From the NCBI RefSeq assembly GCF_016888125.1, contig NZ_JACSWA010000613.1, positions 1 through 42,636 of the forward strand: a DNA stretch of 42,636 bases. Direction: 5' to 3'. The position numbers and the translations under genes were made by a program. Of the stretch, positions 34,443 through 42,296 are shown piece by piece. The notes beneath the pieces are model-generated. The model made no database searches, had not been told where the DNA came from, and saw only the letters and a list, made by a program, of their open reading frames with translations. The stretch comes from Spirulina sp. CCY15215. GTDB taxonomy: Bacteria > Cyanobacteriota > Cyanobacteriia > Cyanobacteriales > Spirulinaceae. Each line of letters begins with the position of its first letter. Position 1 is the stretch's first letter.

Positions 34443-34829
34443 TTACTCAACAGTAATACTGGCAACCATTCCAGCCCCCCGATGAGGTTGGCAGTAATAT
34501 TGATAGATTCCTAATGGTACATCTTGAGGAAAAGTTGTCGCATAAGTCTGTCCTGGAGCAAATAACAACTTACTCGAGGAAAGAGCAGCTAAATTTGCGC
34601 CATCGGGTCCTTTATTGAAAACGACATTGTGAGGTGCTAATTTATTCATGACAAAATTCACCGTATCTCCTGGTTTGATTTGGAGAGTATCGGGAACGAA
34701 TTTAAGCACCCCATTATCTGCACCCATTTTGACCGTATAGGTTTCAGCAGCAACCGGAATTGCCCCAACAGCAAAGGTTATGCACGCAAACAAGATGATG
34801 GACAAGAATAATCCCAGTTTCTTAAGCAC
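34443..34829 (-). CDS. petE: Plastocyanin
   Basis: A 128-residue blue copper protein that carries electrons from cytochrome b6f to photosystem I in the thylakoid lumen. A signal peptide ends at about residue 28 (GAIPVAA before ETYTVKMG). The copper ligands are all present: His67 in LAPHNVVF, Cys113 and His116 in YYCQPHRGAGM, and Met121. The mature length of about 100 residues is normal. It converges with the membrane-protein gene and is divergent from the PetL-like peptide gene. Copper-dependent control is known for the family, but no site was identified here. Confidence 0.97.
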   Translation of the reverse strand: MLKKLGLFLSIILFACITFAVGAIPVAAETYTVKMGADNGVLKFVPDTLQIKPGDTVNFVMNKLAPHNVVFNKGPDGANLAALSSSKLLFAPGQTYATTFPQDVPLGIYQYYCQPHRGAGMVASITVE

Positions 34830-34880
34830 GATTTTAAAAAATAATATCCAAGGGTAATCTGGAAGTATTTTAATTGTTTA

Positions 34881-34925
34881 TTGATAATTGTTCATTGATA
34901 ATTGATAATTGATAATTGATAATAA
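34881..34925. repeat. Heptanucleotide-type array (TTGATAA)n
   Basis: A short run of TTGATAAT-like units, about five copies, sits between the divergent petE and PetL-like genes. It belongs to the same repeat family as the arrays at 36055-36090 and 36768-36883. Arrays of this kind are common in filamentous cyanobacteria and are not genes. Confidence 0.75.
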
Positions 34926-34951
34926 TTCATTGAACAACAAGGAGATTCTCA

Positions 34952-35044
34952 ATGGCTATAGTTGCTTATGTGGGTATTTTAGGCGCTTTGACTGTAACGG
35001 CATTTGGTCTTTACAAAGGATTCCGCGCTGCTGGGTTGATCTAG
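34952..35044 (+). CDS. petL: Small thylakoid membrane peptide, probable cytochrome b6f subunit PetL
   Basis: A 30-residue peptide, too short for usual gene finding, that starts MAIVAYVGILGALTV and ends in GLYKGFRAAGLI. It is a single hydrophobic helix with a short basic C-terminus, the pattern of PetL (about 31 residues, ending in a basic stretch and Leu-Ile or Lys-Leu-Ile). An ideal ribosome site AAGGAG lies at 34939-34944, 7 bases before the ATG, and a clean terminator follows. Together these show a real expressed gene. Another small photosystem subunit is possible, but PsaM, PsbT, PetN and Ycf12 fit less well. Confidence 0.65.
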   Translation: MAIVAYVGILGALTVTAFGLYKGFRAAGLI

Positions 35045-35059
35045 TCAAGAGCTTGGGAG

Positions 35060-35084
35060 ACCAGATATTTGCATATCTGGTTTC
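35060..35084 (+). terminator. Intrinsic terminator after the PetL-like gene
   Basis: A perfect stem CCAGATAT (35061-35068) and ATATCTGG (35073-35080) with loop TTGC, extendable by one A-T pair, followed by TTTCTG. It lies 16 bases after the small peptide's stop codon and confirms that it is a separate transcript. Confidence 0.7.
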
Positions 35085-35098
35085 TGAAAATTGGTTGC

Positions 35099-36049
35099 CT
35101 ACATGATCATGGTTTTCCCAGCTTGAATTGCTGCCAAGATCTGTGCTGAGACAAAAGGCAATAACTCGCGGTTTTGCGCTTGTGCTTCCCCTTCCGTAAA
35201 GACTGTTAAAAGATAAGGCTGAATGGTAGGCACTTCAATATAAGCGCAGTCGTGACGCACCCGAGAAGTCCATCCTGCTTTTGACCAAAGTTGCGCTTGT
35301 GGGGGCAAACTTTCCCCCAAAAATCCTTGGACTTGGTTTTCGTCCCCTGGTAATAACTCTACGGGATCGAGACTGCGGTGCAGGAGTTTCATCATCGTTT
35401 TGCAGCGATCGCTGGACACGGCTACCCCTCCGACAATACTGTGGAATAAGCGTGCTAAGGCGTTTGTGGTGAGCATATTCCGATTTTCCAGCAGTTCTCC
35501 TACGAACACTCGTTCTCTACCGTAAGGACCATCTCCCCAGGTTTTTTGATTGATATTAATACTTTCAAGTTCTTGCCAGCCTAAAGATTGATAGTAACGA
35601 TTAACGATATTGCGCTGATATTGCCAAGTGGTAAAGGGTTCTGCGGAAATTTCTGGACCGCTTGTTGTTCCACTTAACATATCTACAACTAAACTGGTGG
35701 CATCATTGCTGGAGTCTGTAATCATATCCCGAATAGCGCGATCGAGTTCTGGCGATCCATTCACCATCTCTTTTTCTAGCCATTCTAGAATTGCCACCAA
35801 ATAAAACAATTTTACAATGCTGGCAGGATAAATCCTTTCTACTCCCCGATAGCTGAATCCTCGGACCCGATAGTGCCAAAATTCTTCATGGGAAATAGCT
35901 CCTCCAGTATTGACGAATACGGGGGCATCATAAACAATCCATGTTAGGGCAATTTGATTACGAGCCAAACTGGGAAATTTGTTCCATGTTACCTCTAAAA
36001 TTTCCGAGCCGATTTGTTCGAGTTGTTCGTTTTTTTGAAAGAAAGCCAT
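35099..36049 (-). CDS. Class A beta-lactamase-like serine hydrolase
   Basis: A 316-residue protein of the penicillin-binding/class A beta-lactamase fold. Active-site elements are visible: SxxK at Ser77-Lys80 in YPASIVKLF, an SxN-type motif in ITDSSNDATS (about 113-115), and KAG at Lys257 in LWSKAGWTS where beta-lactamases have KTG. No signal peptide is seen, unlike secreted beta-lactamases. The family in cyanobacteria has no proven resistance role and may be a peptidase or esterase. ATG 36049 is preferred over an upstream in-frame TTG at 36064, which lies in repeat DNA. It is divergent from the NlpC/P60 gene, another cell-wall-type enzyme. Confidence 0.82.
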   Translation of the reverse strand: MAFFQKNEQLEQIGSEILEVTWNKFPSLARNQIALTWIVYDAPVFVNTGGAISHEEFWHYRVRGFSYRGVERIYPASIVKLFYLVAILEWLEKEMVNGSPELDRAIRDMITDSSNDATSLVVDMLSGTTSGPEISAEPFTTWQYQRNIVNRYYQSLGWQELESININQKTWGDGPYGRERVFVGELLENRNMLTTNALARLFHSIVGGVAVSSDRCKTMMKLLHRSLDPVELLPGDENQVQGFLGESLPPQAQLWSKAGWTSRVRHDCAYIEVPTIQPYLLTVFTEGEAQAQNRELLPFVSAQILAAIQAGKTMIM

Positions 36050-36054
36050 TGGTT

Positions 36055-36090
36055 TAATTATCAACTATCAACTATCAATTATCAACTAAT
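36055..36090. repeat. Heptanucleotide array (CTATCAA)n
   Basis: About four units of CTATCAA or TTATCAA fill the gap between the divergent hydrolase and NlpC/P60 genes. They are the reverse complement of the TTGATAG units at 36768-36883, so the NlpC/P60 gene sits between inverted arrays. Confidence 0.8.
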
Positions 36091-36095
36091 TAAGT

Positions 36096-36776
36096 ATGTC
36101 TGAGTTTCCTTTTTATCTTCCCGCTTCCGCTAGTGGCGAATATTTCTGTAAGACTAATCTAGATCTCTATACTTCTCCTCGGTGTGATGGTTTAGCAACT
36201 CAGGCTGCAAAAGGAAGACATTTGCAAGTCTTGCAGCATCAAGATGCTGCTTTGGAGGTTTGCTTGTGCGAGGATAATTATCAGGCTTGGTTGCCCTCTA
36301 AATACTGCGATCGCCTTTACCCAGCATCCTCTCCTTATCGCCCTGTTTCCGTTTCCCGAAAAGAGATCGAAGTTCGCATTCCCGATATTATCGCATTTAC
36401 CAAAGCGGCGATGACTGTCCACCATCATTATCTTTGGGGAGGGACGGTATCTCCTCATTATGATTGTTCTGGGTTAATGCAGGCTGCTTTTGCGGCTTCG
36501 GGAATTTGGCTGCCTCGAGATTCCTATCAACAAGAAGCATTTACACAGAAAGTTTCTTTCGAGGAATTATTACCGGGAGATTTAATCTTTTTTAAAGAAA
36601 CTAAACGAGTGAATCATGTTGCTCTTTATTTGGGAGAGGGTCAATATATTCATAGTTCTGGTAAAGATAAAGGACGCAATGGCATTGGCATTGACCCCCT
36701 TTCGCCGGATGGTGGAGAAATTGCACGCACTTACTATCAATATTTGTTCTGTGCGGGACGAGTGTTTGATAGTTGA
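36096..36776 (+). CDS. NlpC/P60 (C40) cysteine peptidase with N-terminal SH3-like domain
   Basis: A 226-residue cell-wall peptidase of the type known from Anabaena and Nostoc, where it cleaves between gamma-D-glutamyl and diamino-acid residues of peptidoglycan stem peptides. The N-terminal half (about 15-75) is an SH3-like module. The catalytic domain has Cys124 in HYDCSGLMQAAF, His174 in RVNHVALYLGEG and the third polar residue in YIHSSG. No signal peptide is visible, so it may recycle wall fragments in the cytoplasm. The last codons and the stop (Phe-Asp-Ser-stop) are supplied by the start of a TTGATAG array, so the native C-terminus may have been altered. Confidence 0.9.
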   Translation: MSEFPFYLPASASGEYFCKTNLDLYTSPRCDGLATQAAKGRHLQVLQHQDAALEVCLCEDNYQAWLPSKYCDRLYPASSPYRPVSVSRKEIEVRIPDIIAFTKAAMTVHHHYLWGGTVSPHYDCSGLMQAAFAASGIWLPRDSYQQEAFTQKVSFEELLPGDLIFFKETKRVNHVALYLGEGQYIHSSGKDKGRNGIGIDPLSPDGGEIARTYYQYLFCAGRVFDS

Positions 36777-36883
36777 TAGTTGATAGTTGATAGTGGATAG
36801 TTGATAGTTGATAGTTGAGAGTTGATAGTTGATAGTTGATAGTTGAGAGTTGAGAGTTGAGAGTTGATAGTTGATAATTAATT
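36768..36883. repeat. Heptanucleotide array (TTGATAG/TTGAGAG)n
   Basis: About 15 head-to-tail copies of TTGATAG, with TTGAGAG and TGGATAG variants, fill the space between the NlpC/P60 and birA genes and begin inside the last codons of the former. The array shows a perfect 7-base period. It is not a CRISPR: there are no spacers. Confidence 0.92.
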
Positions 36884-36903
36884 GGTTAGTTAGTAATTGA
36901 ACA

Positions 36904-37767
36904 GTGTTCGATCGCCAAACATTCCAACAAGTCTTCGATCGCCTTCCTTGTCATTTTTCTCAAGGGGCGATCGCCTTACACCATTACGAGGTTTTAGAAT
37001 CTACAAATACAACGGCCTGGGAATTGTTAAAAAATGGTGCATCTTCTCCCCTAGTTGTCATTGCCGATCGCCAAACTGCTGGACGAGGACAGTGGGGACG
37101 GCAATGGCAAAGCGATCGCGGTGGTTTATATTTATCCCTAGGAATGGCTATCGAAAGCGCGATCGGCATTCATCTGACATTTTCTAGCGGTTGGGGTATT
37201 GCTACAGCACTGGGTCGCGAGGGCATTCCCGTGGAACTAAAATGGCCAAATGACCTAATTTTAGAGGGTAAGAAGCTCGGGGGCATTAAAACAGTCACCA
37301 AGGGGCAGGTAAGAGGCAAGAGGCAAGTTTATCCACCCCCAACTCCCAACTCCCCACACTACACAGTAATCGGGGTGGGCATTAATTGGCAAAATCAGCC
37401 TCCAGAGCCTGGAATTGCGCTGAGTTCATTTTTACAGGGTCAATCTCGAGGGGCGATCGCCACGCTGGAAAGTTTGGCCGCAATTACTACTTGTGGTATT
37501 TTGTCTGGATATCATTACTTTTTAAACGAAGGAGTAGACGCGCTATTATCTTCCTATTGGGAACTTGCGATCGCAAAAGGACGTTCTGTAACTATAAATG
37601 GTTGTCCTGGGAAAATTGTGGGTATAACCCCCCAAGGTGAACTTCGCATTCGGATCGAGTCCCCAGGAGCCTCAACCGAAATCTGTTGTCCTCCTGGCAC
37701 AATTACTCTAGGATACGATCGGAAAGATAAAAATTTCAGCGAGCGATCGCTGCATAAAAAATCCTAA
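36904..37767 (+). CDS. birA: Biotin--[acetyl-CoA-carboxylase] ligase, no HTH domain
   Basis: A 287-residue group I biotin protein ligase that attaches biotin to the carboxyl-carrier protein of acetyl-CoA carboxylase through biotinyl-AMP. Motifs: YEVLESTNTTAWEL, the adenylate loop GRGQWGRQW, KWPNDLILEGKKLGGI, and VIGVGINW, followed by a C-terminal SH3-like domain. There is no N-terminal DNA-binding domain, so it does not act as a repressor. Residues about 130-152 (KTVTKGQVRGKRQVYPPPTP) are a low-complexity insert in place of a short loop, encoded by repeat DNA rich in AGAGGCA units. Translation starts at GTG 36904; no ATG is available near the N-terminus. Confidence 0.9.
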   Translation: MFDRQTFQQVFDRLPCHFSQGAIALHHYEVLESTNTTAWELLKNGASSPLVVIADRQTAGRGQWGRQWQSDRGGLYLSLGMAIESAIGIHLTFSSGWGIATALGREGIPVELKWPNDLILEGKKLGGIKTVTKGQVRGKRQVYPPPTPNSPHYTVIGVGINWQNQPPEPGIALSSFLQGQSRGAIATLESLAAITTCGILSGYHYFLNEGVDALLSSYWELAIAKGRSVTINGCPGKIVGITPQGELRIRIESPGASTEICCPPGTITLGYDRKDKNFSERSLHKKS

Positions 37768-37819
37768 AAACTCCAAGAAAAGTTAAATATAATTCCCTGT
37801 TGTCTGTTGTGAGGAGCAA

Positions 37820-39589
37820 ATGACTCAAAACCACTCTCCAGAAAAAAATCTACACCGTTTAATGAGAACTTGTCTCATTGGCAAAAGCCTCGGAATGCTG
37901 GGCAGTCTCAGCTTATTAAGTGCGGGCATGGCCTGGGCGAATACAAATACTTTTGTTGATAATCTTACCCCCGCCGCTTCCCCCGCCCCTGCAACTCCGC
38001 GCCTCTCCAAACCAACCAAAATACAAGTAACTACCCCTCCCCCTCGAGTCGCTCAACCTGCGCCCAGACCCGCTCCTCCCCCCCCACAAATAGCCAAACC
38101 CCCTCGTAACGCGAATCCTGTCGTTACCCGACCTCCTGCCCCTGCTCCTGCCCCTCGTCCATCGGTCAGACCCGCACCCCAACCCGTGGCGCAACCCCAA
38201 CCCACTCGACCCGCGAGAACCGTGGCGCAACCCCAACCCACTCGACCCGCGAGAACCGTGGCGCAACCTGCTCCTCGTCCCGCACCTCGCAATACTCAGC
38301 CTAACTTATCGGCTCCTGTGGTTTCCGTTCCCGAGTCGAAACCTGCCAGCCGAGAGATTCCTGAATATTTGATCGATCGCCCCAACACAGCCTCGGCAAG
38401 GGAAACCAATAATTTCATTGATCGCACGAATTACAATGGGGGAACGACGGCGCAAAAGCCCTCTCCGGCAACTTCAGCAAGTGTACCTAGCCGCGATCGC
38501 CCTACCGTTGTCCTGAGAAACCGCAGGACGGGATGCGAAGCTGTCGTTCAGAATGGTCGCTTAAGTAGTGGCAGTTGTAGCACGAGTCCGAGACAACCTC
38601 GCGTTATTCCCCGTCAAACCCCTGCACCTCAAAATGTTGCCCGTCAGCAAAATGTTGCCCGTCAGCGCGTTTCTGTGCCTCGGGTGGCTATTTCCCCGAG
38701 TTCCCGTTGGCAGGGAGCATCGGTTCCTATTGCCTCCTCCCGTCGCATCCGAGTAGTTCCTTCCCCCGCAGAATGGGCCGCACTCACGGGAGTTAGCTCT
38801 CCAACCCGATACCATACGGAACCACAAAGGGAAACGAACCCAACAACAACTCGTTCCCAGGCTTATCCCAATAACGGCAATACAGGACTGCTCTTTCCTC
38901 TGCCAAGTGCCGCTCAAATTTCCTCTACTTTTGGCTGGCGACTTCATCCTATTTTTGGGGACTGGCGAATGCACTCGGGAACGGATATTTCGGCTCCCCT
39001 GGGAACCCCTGTTGTTGCTAGTTATAAAGGTGAAGTTGCGATCGCCGATTATGTTGGCGGTTACGGCAAAATGGTAGTTCTGCGTCACGAGGATGGAACT
39101 CAAGAATCTCGTTATGCTCACCTATCAGAAATTTTTGTCGAGCCTGGAGCTTTGGTAGAACAGGGAGAAGTTATCGGCACAGTGGGCAGTACGGGAAATT
39201 CCACGGGACCTCACTTACACTTTGAATGGCGGCACTTAATGGCTACTGGGTGGATTCCTGTAGATGCGGGACCTCATTTAGAATGGGCAATGGCAGAGAT
39301 GTTACAACGGCTTAACCCCGAGGAAGCAGAAGTTACAACCGCAGACGAAGCGGAATTACTCGAACCTTCTCTCTATTTTTCCCGCGCTGAGGAACTGGAA
39401 GAATTAGTTTTGGGCTTGGGGACGTTGGTGGCTCCTGATCCTAATGATCCTTTACAGGAGACAATGACGGAGGCTTTAGAAAATATGCCTCAAGAACAAC
39501 CATCGGAAGAACAGGAAAGCCCCTTCTCGACTTACATCAAACCAGGTGAAGGTCCTGAAAATCACATTCAAATCCGGCGATCGAATTAA
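37820..39589 (+). CDS. M23 family (LytM) metallopeptidase with proline-rich region
   Basis: A 589-residue exported murein hydrolase. A signal peptide or N-terminal anchor (about 20-42, MLGSLSLLSAGMAWA) is followed by a long Pro/Ala/Arg-rich linker (45-180) and a basic region. The M23 domain (about 355-470) has the zinc ligands His and Asp in MHSGTDISAP, and the HLH motif in TGPHLHFEW. It should cleave peptide cross-bridges in peptidoglycan. Within the linker, an exact 36-bp unit is repeated in tandem at 38185-38220 and 38221-38256, encoding VAQPQPTRPART twice. The C-terminal 110 residues are acidic and of unknown role. An intrinsic terminator follows. Confidence 0.9.
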   Translation: MTQNHSPEKNLHRLMRTCLIGKSLGMLGSLSLLSAGMAWANTNTFVDNLTPAASPAPATPRLSKPTKIQVTTPPPRVAQPAPRPAPPPPQIAKPPRNANPVVTRPPAPAPAPRPSVRPAPQPVAQPQPTRPARTVAQPQPTRPARTVAQPAPRPAPRNTQPNLSAPVVSVPESKPASREIPEYLIDRPNTASARETNNFIDRTNYNGGTTAQKPSPATSASVPSRDRPTVVLRNRRTGCEAVVQNGRLSSGSCSTSPRQPRVIPRQTPAPQNVARQQNVARQRVSVPRVAISPSSRWQGASVPIASSRRIRVVPSPAEWAALTGVSSPTRYHTEPQRETNPTTTRSQAYPNNGNTGLLFPLPSAAQISSTFGWRLHPIFGDWRMHSGTDISAPLGTPVVASYKGEVAIADYVGGYGKMVVLRHEDGTQESRYAHLSEIFVEPGALVEQGEVIGTVGSTGNSTGPHLHFEWRHLMATGWIPVDAGPHLEWAMAEMLQRLNPEEAEVTTADEAELLEPSLYFSRAEELEELVLGLGTLVAPDPNDPLQETMTEALENMPQEQPSEEQESPFSTYIKPGEGPENHIQIRRSN

Positions 39590-39612
39590 ACCCCTCTTTA
39601 TAACCTTTCCTA

Positions 39613-39660
39613 ACCCCTCCTTATAAAACTTACAAAAGGATATAAAAGGAGGGGTATTTT
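39613..39660 (+). terminator. Intrinsic terminator between convergent genes
   Basis: ACCCCTCCTT (39613-39622) pairs with AAGGAGGGGT (39646-39655) in a 10-bp stem and is followed by ATTTTATT. The loop is long (23 bases, AT-rich). The T-run serves the plus-strand M23 gene; the pentapeptide gene converges on it. Confidence 0.65.
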
Positions 39661-39672
39661 ATTGCTAGTCTC

Positions 39673-40170
39673 TTAATTACCAAAATCATCGCAATGCTGA
39701 GTATTTTTTCTGCCATTGGGCATGATAGTCTGACAAAGCCTTGCACCGCTTAAAGTGTTTTCCCTCAACCTAGCCCCTCTTAAGTTAGCATTTCTGAGAT
39801 CGACACCTCGCCAGCGAGTTTCTCTCAATTCAGCAAGCCTTAAGTCTGCTTCTCTTAAGTCGGAGTTACTAAAGTTTGCAAAACTCAATTCAGCCCCGCT
39901 TAAATTAGCCCCTCTCAGATCGGTATCTCTTAGGTCAGCATCAATCAAATTTGCTCCTCTGAGATCGGCACCGCTTAAATTTGCTCCTCTCAGGTCAGCA
40001 CTATTCAAGTTAGCATTTCTTAAGTTAGCATCGCTTAAGTCGCACTCAGGGCAAGCGTTAGTTGCGAGTAATTGTGTTAGGCGATCGCCATTGAAGGCAG
40101 TAACAGGAGAGGAAAACCAGGGCATTGTCAGAAGGGGAATGGAAATCATTGCTAACGGTAGTTTTTTCAT
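39673..40170 (-). CDS. Secreted pentapeptide-repeat protein
   Basis: A 165-residue protein with a signal peptide (MKKLPLAMISIPLLTMPWFS, cleavage near FNGDR) and then about 20 pentapeptide units of the A(D/N)Lxx type (DLSDANLRNANL, ADLRGANLSGADL and so on), which form a right-handed quadrilateral beta-helix. The start of the repeat, NACPECDLSDANL, is a common cyanobacterial variant whose two Cys may be disulfide-bonded. The start at 40170 is chosen because it gives a proper signal peptide; a longer frame to 40251 overlaps the next gene's leader. The function of such proteins is unknown. Confidence 0.88.
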   Translation of the reverse strand: MKKLPLAMISIPLLTMPWFSSPVTAFNGDRLTQLLATNACPECDLSDANLRNANLNSADLRGANLSGADLRGANLIDADLRDTDLRGANLSGAELSFANFSNSDLREADLRLAELRETRWRGVDLRNANLRGARLRENTLSGARLCQTIMPNGRKNTQHCDDFGN

Positions 40171-40243
40171 TGGGTGCGATCGCGTTTTCTGAATCGTAAC
40201 TATAATACTAAATAAACACAATATTGCCTTGTTAGGAGTTAAG

Positions 40244-40816
40244 ATGACCAATTTGACTCTCGACCTAGAAACTGTAAATCTAACTGATGAACAATATTAT
40301 CAGTTGTGTATTAAAAACAAAAATCTTCGCTTTGAACGCAATGCTAATGGAGATTTAATAATTATGTCCCCTACAGGTGATGAAACAAGCAATCGTAATG
40401 GCAGGCTAACGCAACAATTATTTAATTGGTCTGATACTAATGAGTTAGGAATTGTTTTTGATTCTTCGGGAGGGTTTAAGTTACCAAATGGTGCAGAACG
40501 TTCCCCTGATGCCTCATGGATTCCTCTCGAAAAATGGCAGAAAATACCTCTAGAAGAAAGAGAAAGGTTTAGCAATATTTGTCCGGATTTTGTGGTGGAA
40601 TTAATGTCTCCTAGCGATTCATTGAAAGCAACTCAGGAGAAGATGCAAGAATATTTGGATAATGGTGCAAAATTGGGGTGGCTGATTAATCGGAAAAAAA
40701 GACGAGTGGAAATTTATCGACAAGGTAAAGAGGTAGAAGTTTTGAACAATCCTTCCACACTATCGGGAGAAGATGTATTACTGGGATTTGTTTTGAAATT
40801 AGCTAAAATTTGGTGA
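40244..40816 (+). CDS. Uma2-family (DUF820) PD-(D/E)XK nuclease-like protein, copy 1
   Basis: A 190-residue protein of the Uma2/DUF820 family, abundant in cyanobacteria and built on a restriction-endonuclease fold. The active-site Asp lies in ERSPDASWIP and the Glu in CPDFVVELMSPSD, with the helix KMQEYLDNGAKLGWLI. Its role in cells is not established. AGGAG at 40234-40238 places the start at ATG 40244. A second copy, nearly identical over most of its length, begins 672 bases downstream. The pair is probably under separate promoters, since 99 bases separate them and both have the same leader sequence. Confidence 0.88.
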   Translation: MTNLTLDLETVNLTDEQYYQLCIKNKNLRFERNANGDLIIMSPTGDETSNRNGRLTQQLFNWSDTNELGIVFDSSGGFKLPNGAERSPDASWIPLEKWQKIPLEERERFSNICPDFVVELMSPSDSLKATQEKMQEYLDNGAKLGWLINRKKRRVEIYRQGKEVEVLNNPSTLSGEDVLLGFVLKLAKIW

Positions 40817-40915
40817 ATATTAGGACGTGCGATCGCCTTTCTGAGGGGATTGTTTTGGAGATGCGATCGCGCCTATAATACAGATAGAAATAACATTGCA
40901 TTGCTAGGAGTTAAG

Positions 40916-41488
40916 ATGACCAATTTGACTCTCGACCTAGAAACAGTAAATCTGACTGACGATCAGTATTATCAGTTATGTATTAAAAACAAAAATCTTC
41001 GCTTTGAACGCAATGCTAATGGAGATTTAATAATTATGTCCCCTGCTGGTGATGAAACAAGCAATCGTAATGCTGGGTTAACGGCTCAACTTTGGCTATG
41101 GAATGAAGATAAACAATTGGGTATAGTATTTGATTCTTCAGGGGGTTTTAAGTTGCCAAATGGTGCAGAACGTTCTCCTGATACCTCATGGATTCCTCTC
41201 GAAAAATGGCAGAAAATACCTCCAGAAGAAAGAGAAAGATTTAGCAATATTTGTCCGGATTTTGTGGTGGAATTAATGTCTCCTAGCGATTCATTGAAAG
41301 CAACTCAAGAGAAGATGCAAGAATATTTGGATAATGGTGCAAAATTGGGTTGGCTGATTAATCGGAAAAAAAGACGAGTAGAAATTTATCGACAAGGTAA
41401 AGAGGTAGAAGTTTTAAACAATCCTTCTACACTATCAGGAGAAGATGTATTACTGGGATTTGTTTTGAAATTAGCTAAAATTTGGTGA
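40916..41488 (+). CDS. Uma2-family (DUF820) nuclease-like protein, copy 2
   Basis: A 190-residue tandem duplicate of the preceding gene with the same leader and ribosome site (TAGGAGTTAAG before ATG 40916). The N-terminal 55 and the C-terminal 115 residues are nearly identical to copy 1, with the same ERSPD and VVELMSPSD active-site motifs. Between them, about residues 58-70 differ strongly (GLTAQLWLWNEDKQ here, RLTQQLFNWSDTNE in copy 1). This pattern suggests gene conversion around a retained variable segment. Function as for copy 1. Confidence 0.88.
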   Translation: MTNLTLDLETVNLTDDQYYQLCIKNKNLRFERNANGDLIIMSPAGDETSNRNAGLTAQLWLWNEDKQLGIVFDSSGGFKLPNGAERSPDTSWIPLEKWQKIPPEERERFSNICPDFVVELMSPSDSLKATQEKMQEYLDNGAKLGWLINRKKRRVEIYRQGKEVEVLNNPSTLSGEDVLLGFVLKLAKIW

Positions 41489-41547
41489 ATATTAAAGGTG
41501 CATCTCAAAGTTGCAAATTTACAAAATTTCCTCGAATAACTCTGATT

Positions 41548-41580
41548 CTAGGGAGCGAGACGCTCCCACTACGATAATAT
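41548..41580. repeat. 33-bp inverted repeat, left copy
   Basis: This copy begins CTAGGGAGCGAGACGCTCCC, which has its own palindrome GGGAGCG-AGA-CGCTCCC, and continues ACTACGATAATAT. The reverse complement occurs without mismatch at 42571-42603. The two copies enclose about 1 kb of accessory DNA. Confidence 0.9.
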
Positions 41581-41632
41581 CTAAGGGTAGCGATAGTCCT
41601 ATTGAAAGAATTTTTGGTATGAGATGGATTTT

Positions 41633-42089
41633 TTATTCCTCGGTGCGATCGCTTTCTGATTCCTCAGTTTTTGATTCGATCTTTGCCAACCAAGTTATTA
41701 AATTATCCAAACTTTCAAAGGCCAGCATTTCCAACCCTAAAACTTCCAATTGAGAGGAATTTAAACCCGAAACTCGTTCTTCTAGATCGGGTGCTAATTG
41801 GTCAAATCGCCACGCAAGTTGACGTAAAATTAATTTTAGCAAACTTTCTTGACGACCTTCTTGACGGCCTATCTCGATTCCTTCTTCCATCCAACTGGTG
41901 ACGATTTGCATAACTTCCTCCTTTTCTTTTGGTTTAATTGTAGCAATTTGTTCGATAAATAGGCGATTTTCGGACTCGTTTAATTTTAGATAACTGTCCA
42001 CAAACCCAGAAATCAGTTGCATTCGTTAGGAGTTTTGTTCCGCAAAACGAACTTGAGCGATCGTGGTCAATATTGGCTTGTTCTTGCAT
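41633..42089 (-). pseudogene. Rpn-family nuclease/putative transposase, internally deleted
   Basis: On the minus strand, ATG 42089 begins MQEQANIDHDR, the usual N-terminus of cyanobacterial Rpn (recombination-promoting nuclease) proteins. The sequence then changes at about 42056 to an unrelated 34-base junction with a small hairpin (GTTTTG 42032-42037, CAAAAC 42043-42048). A different frame from 42022 gives the Rpn C-terminal region: MQLISGFVDSYLKLNESENR, EEGIEIGRQEGRQESLLKLI, LAPDLEERVSGLNSSQLEVL and LITWLAKI (DUF4351). The whole PD-(D/E)XK nuclease core, some 150-200 residues, is missing. A 129-residue C-terminal protein could be made from 42022, but it would have no nuclease domain. Confidence 0.75.
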
Positions 42090-42296
42090 CTCTCTACATT
42101 TTAAGTTAATTCCAGTTGATGAACGATGATTTTGGCTGCATCTCAAGTTTGTAAGTTGATAGGCTTACCGTTAGGATTATACAGGATTGATGAAACCTAA
42201 TTTTGTTCATTTTCTCTTGACAGGATTGACTTGACAATGATATTCTGACAGAGTGGGAATCTGTGCGTTCCTGCGAACCCGTTTTCGAGAGATAAA

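Noticed and set aside
35099-36049. Antibiotic-resistance beta-lactamase
   Set aside because: It has the fold and an SxxK motif, but KAG replaces KTG and there is no signal peptide; resistance cannot be inferred.
36768-36883. Possible CRISPR array
   Set aside because: The 7-base units are contiguous with no spacers, so this is a simple heptanucleotide tandem array.
38185-38256. Tandem 36-bp repeat as a regulatory or mobile element
   Set aside because: It lies in the proline-rich linker of the M23 peptidase in frame, and is explained by ordinary linker expansion.
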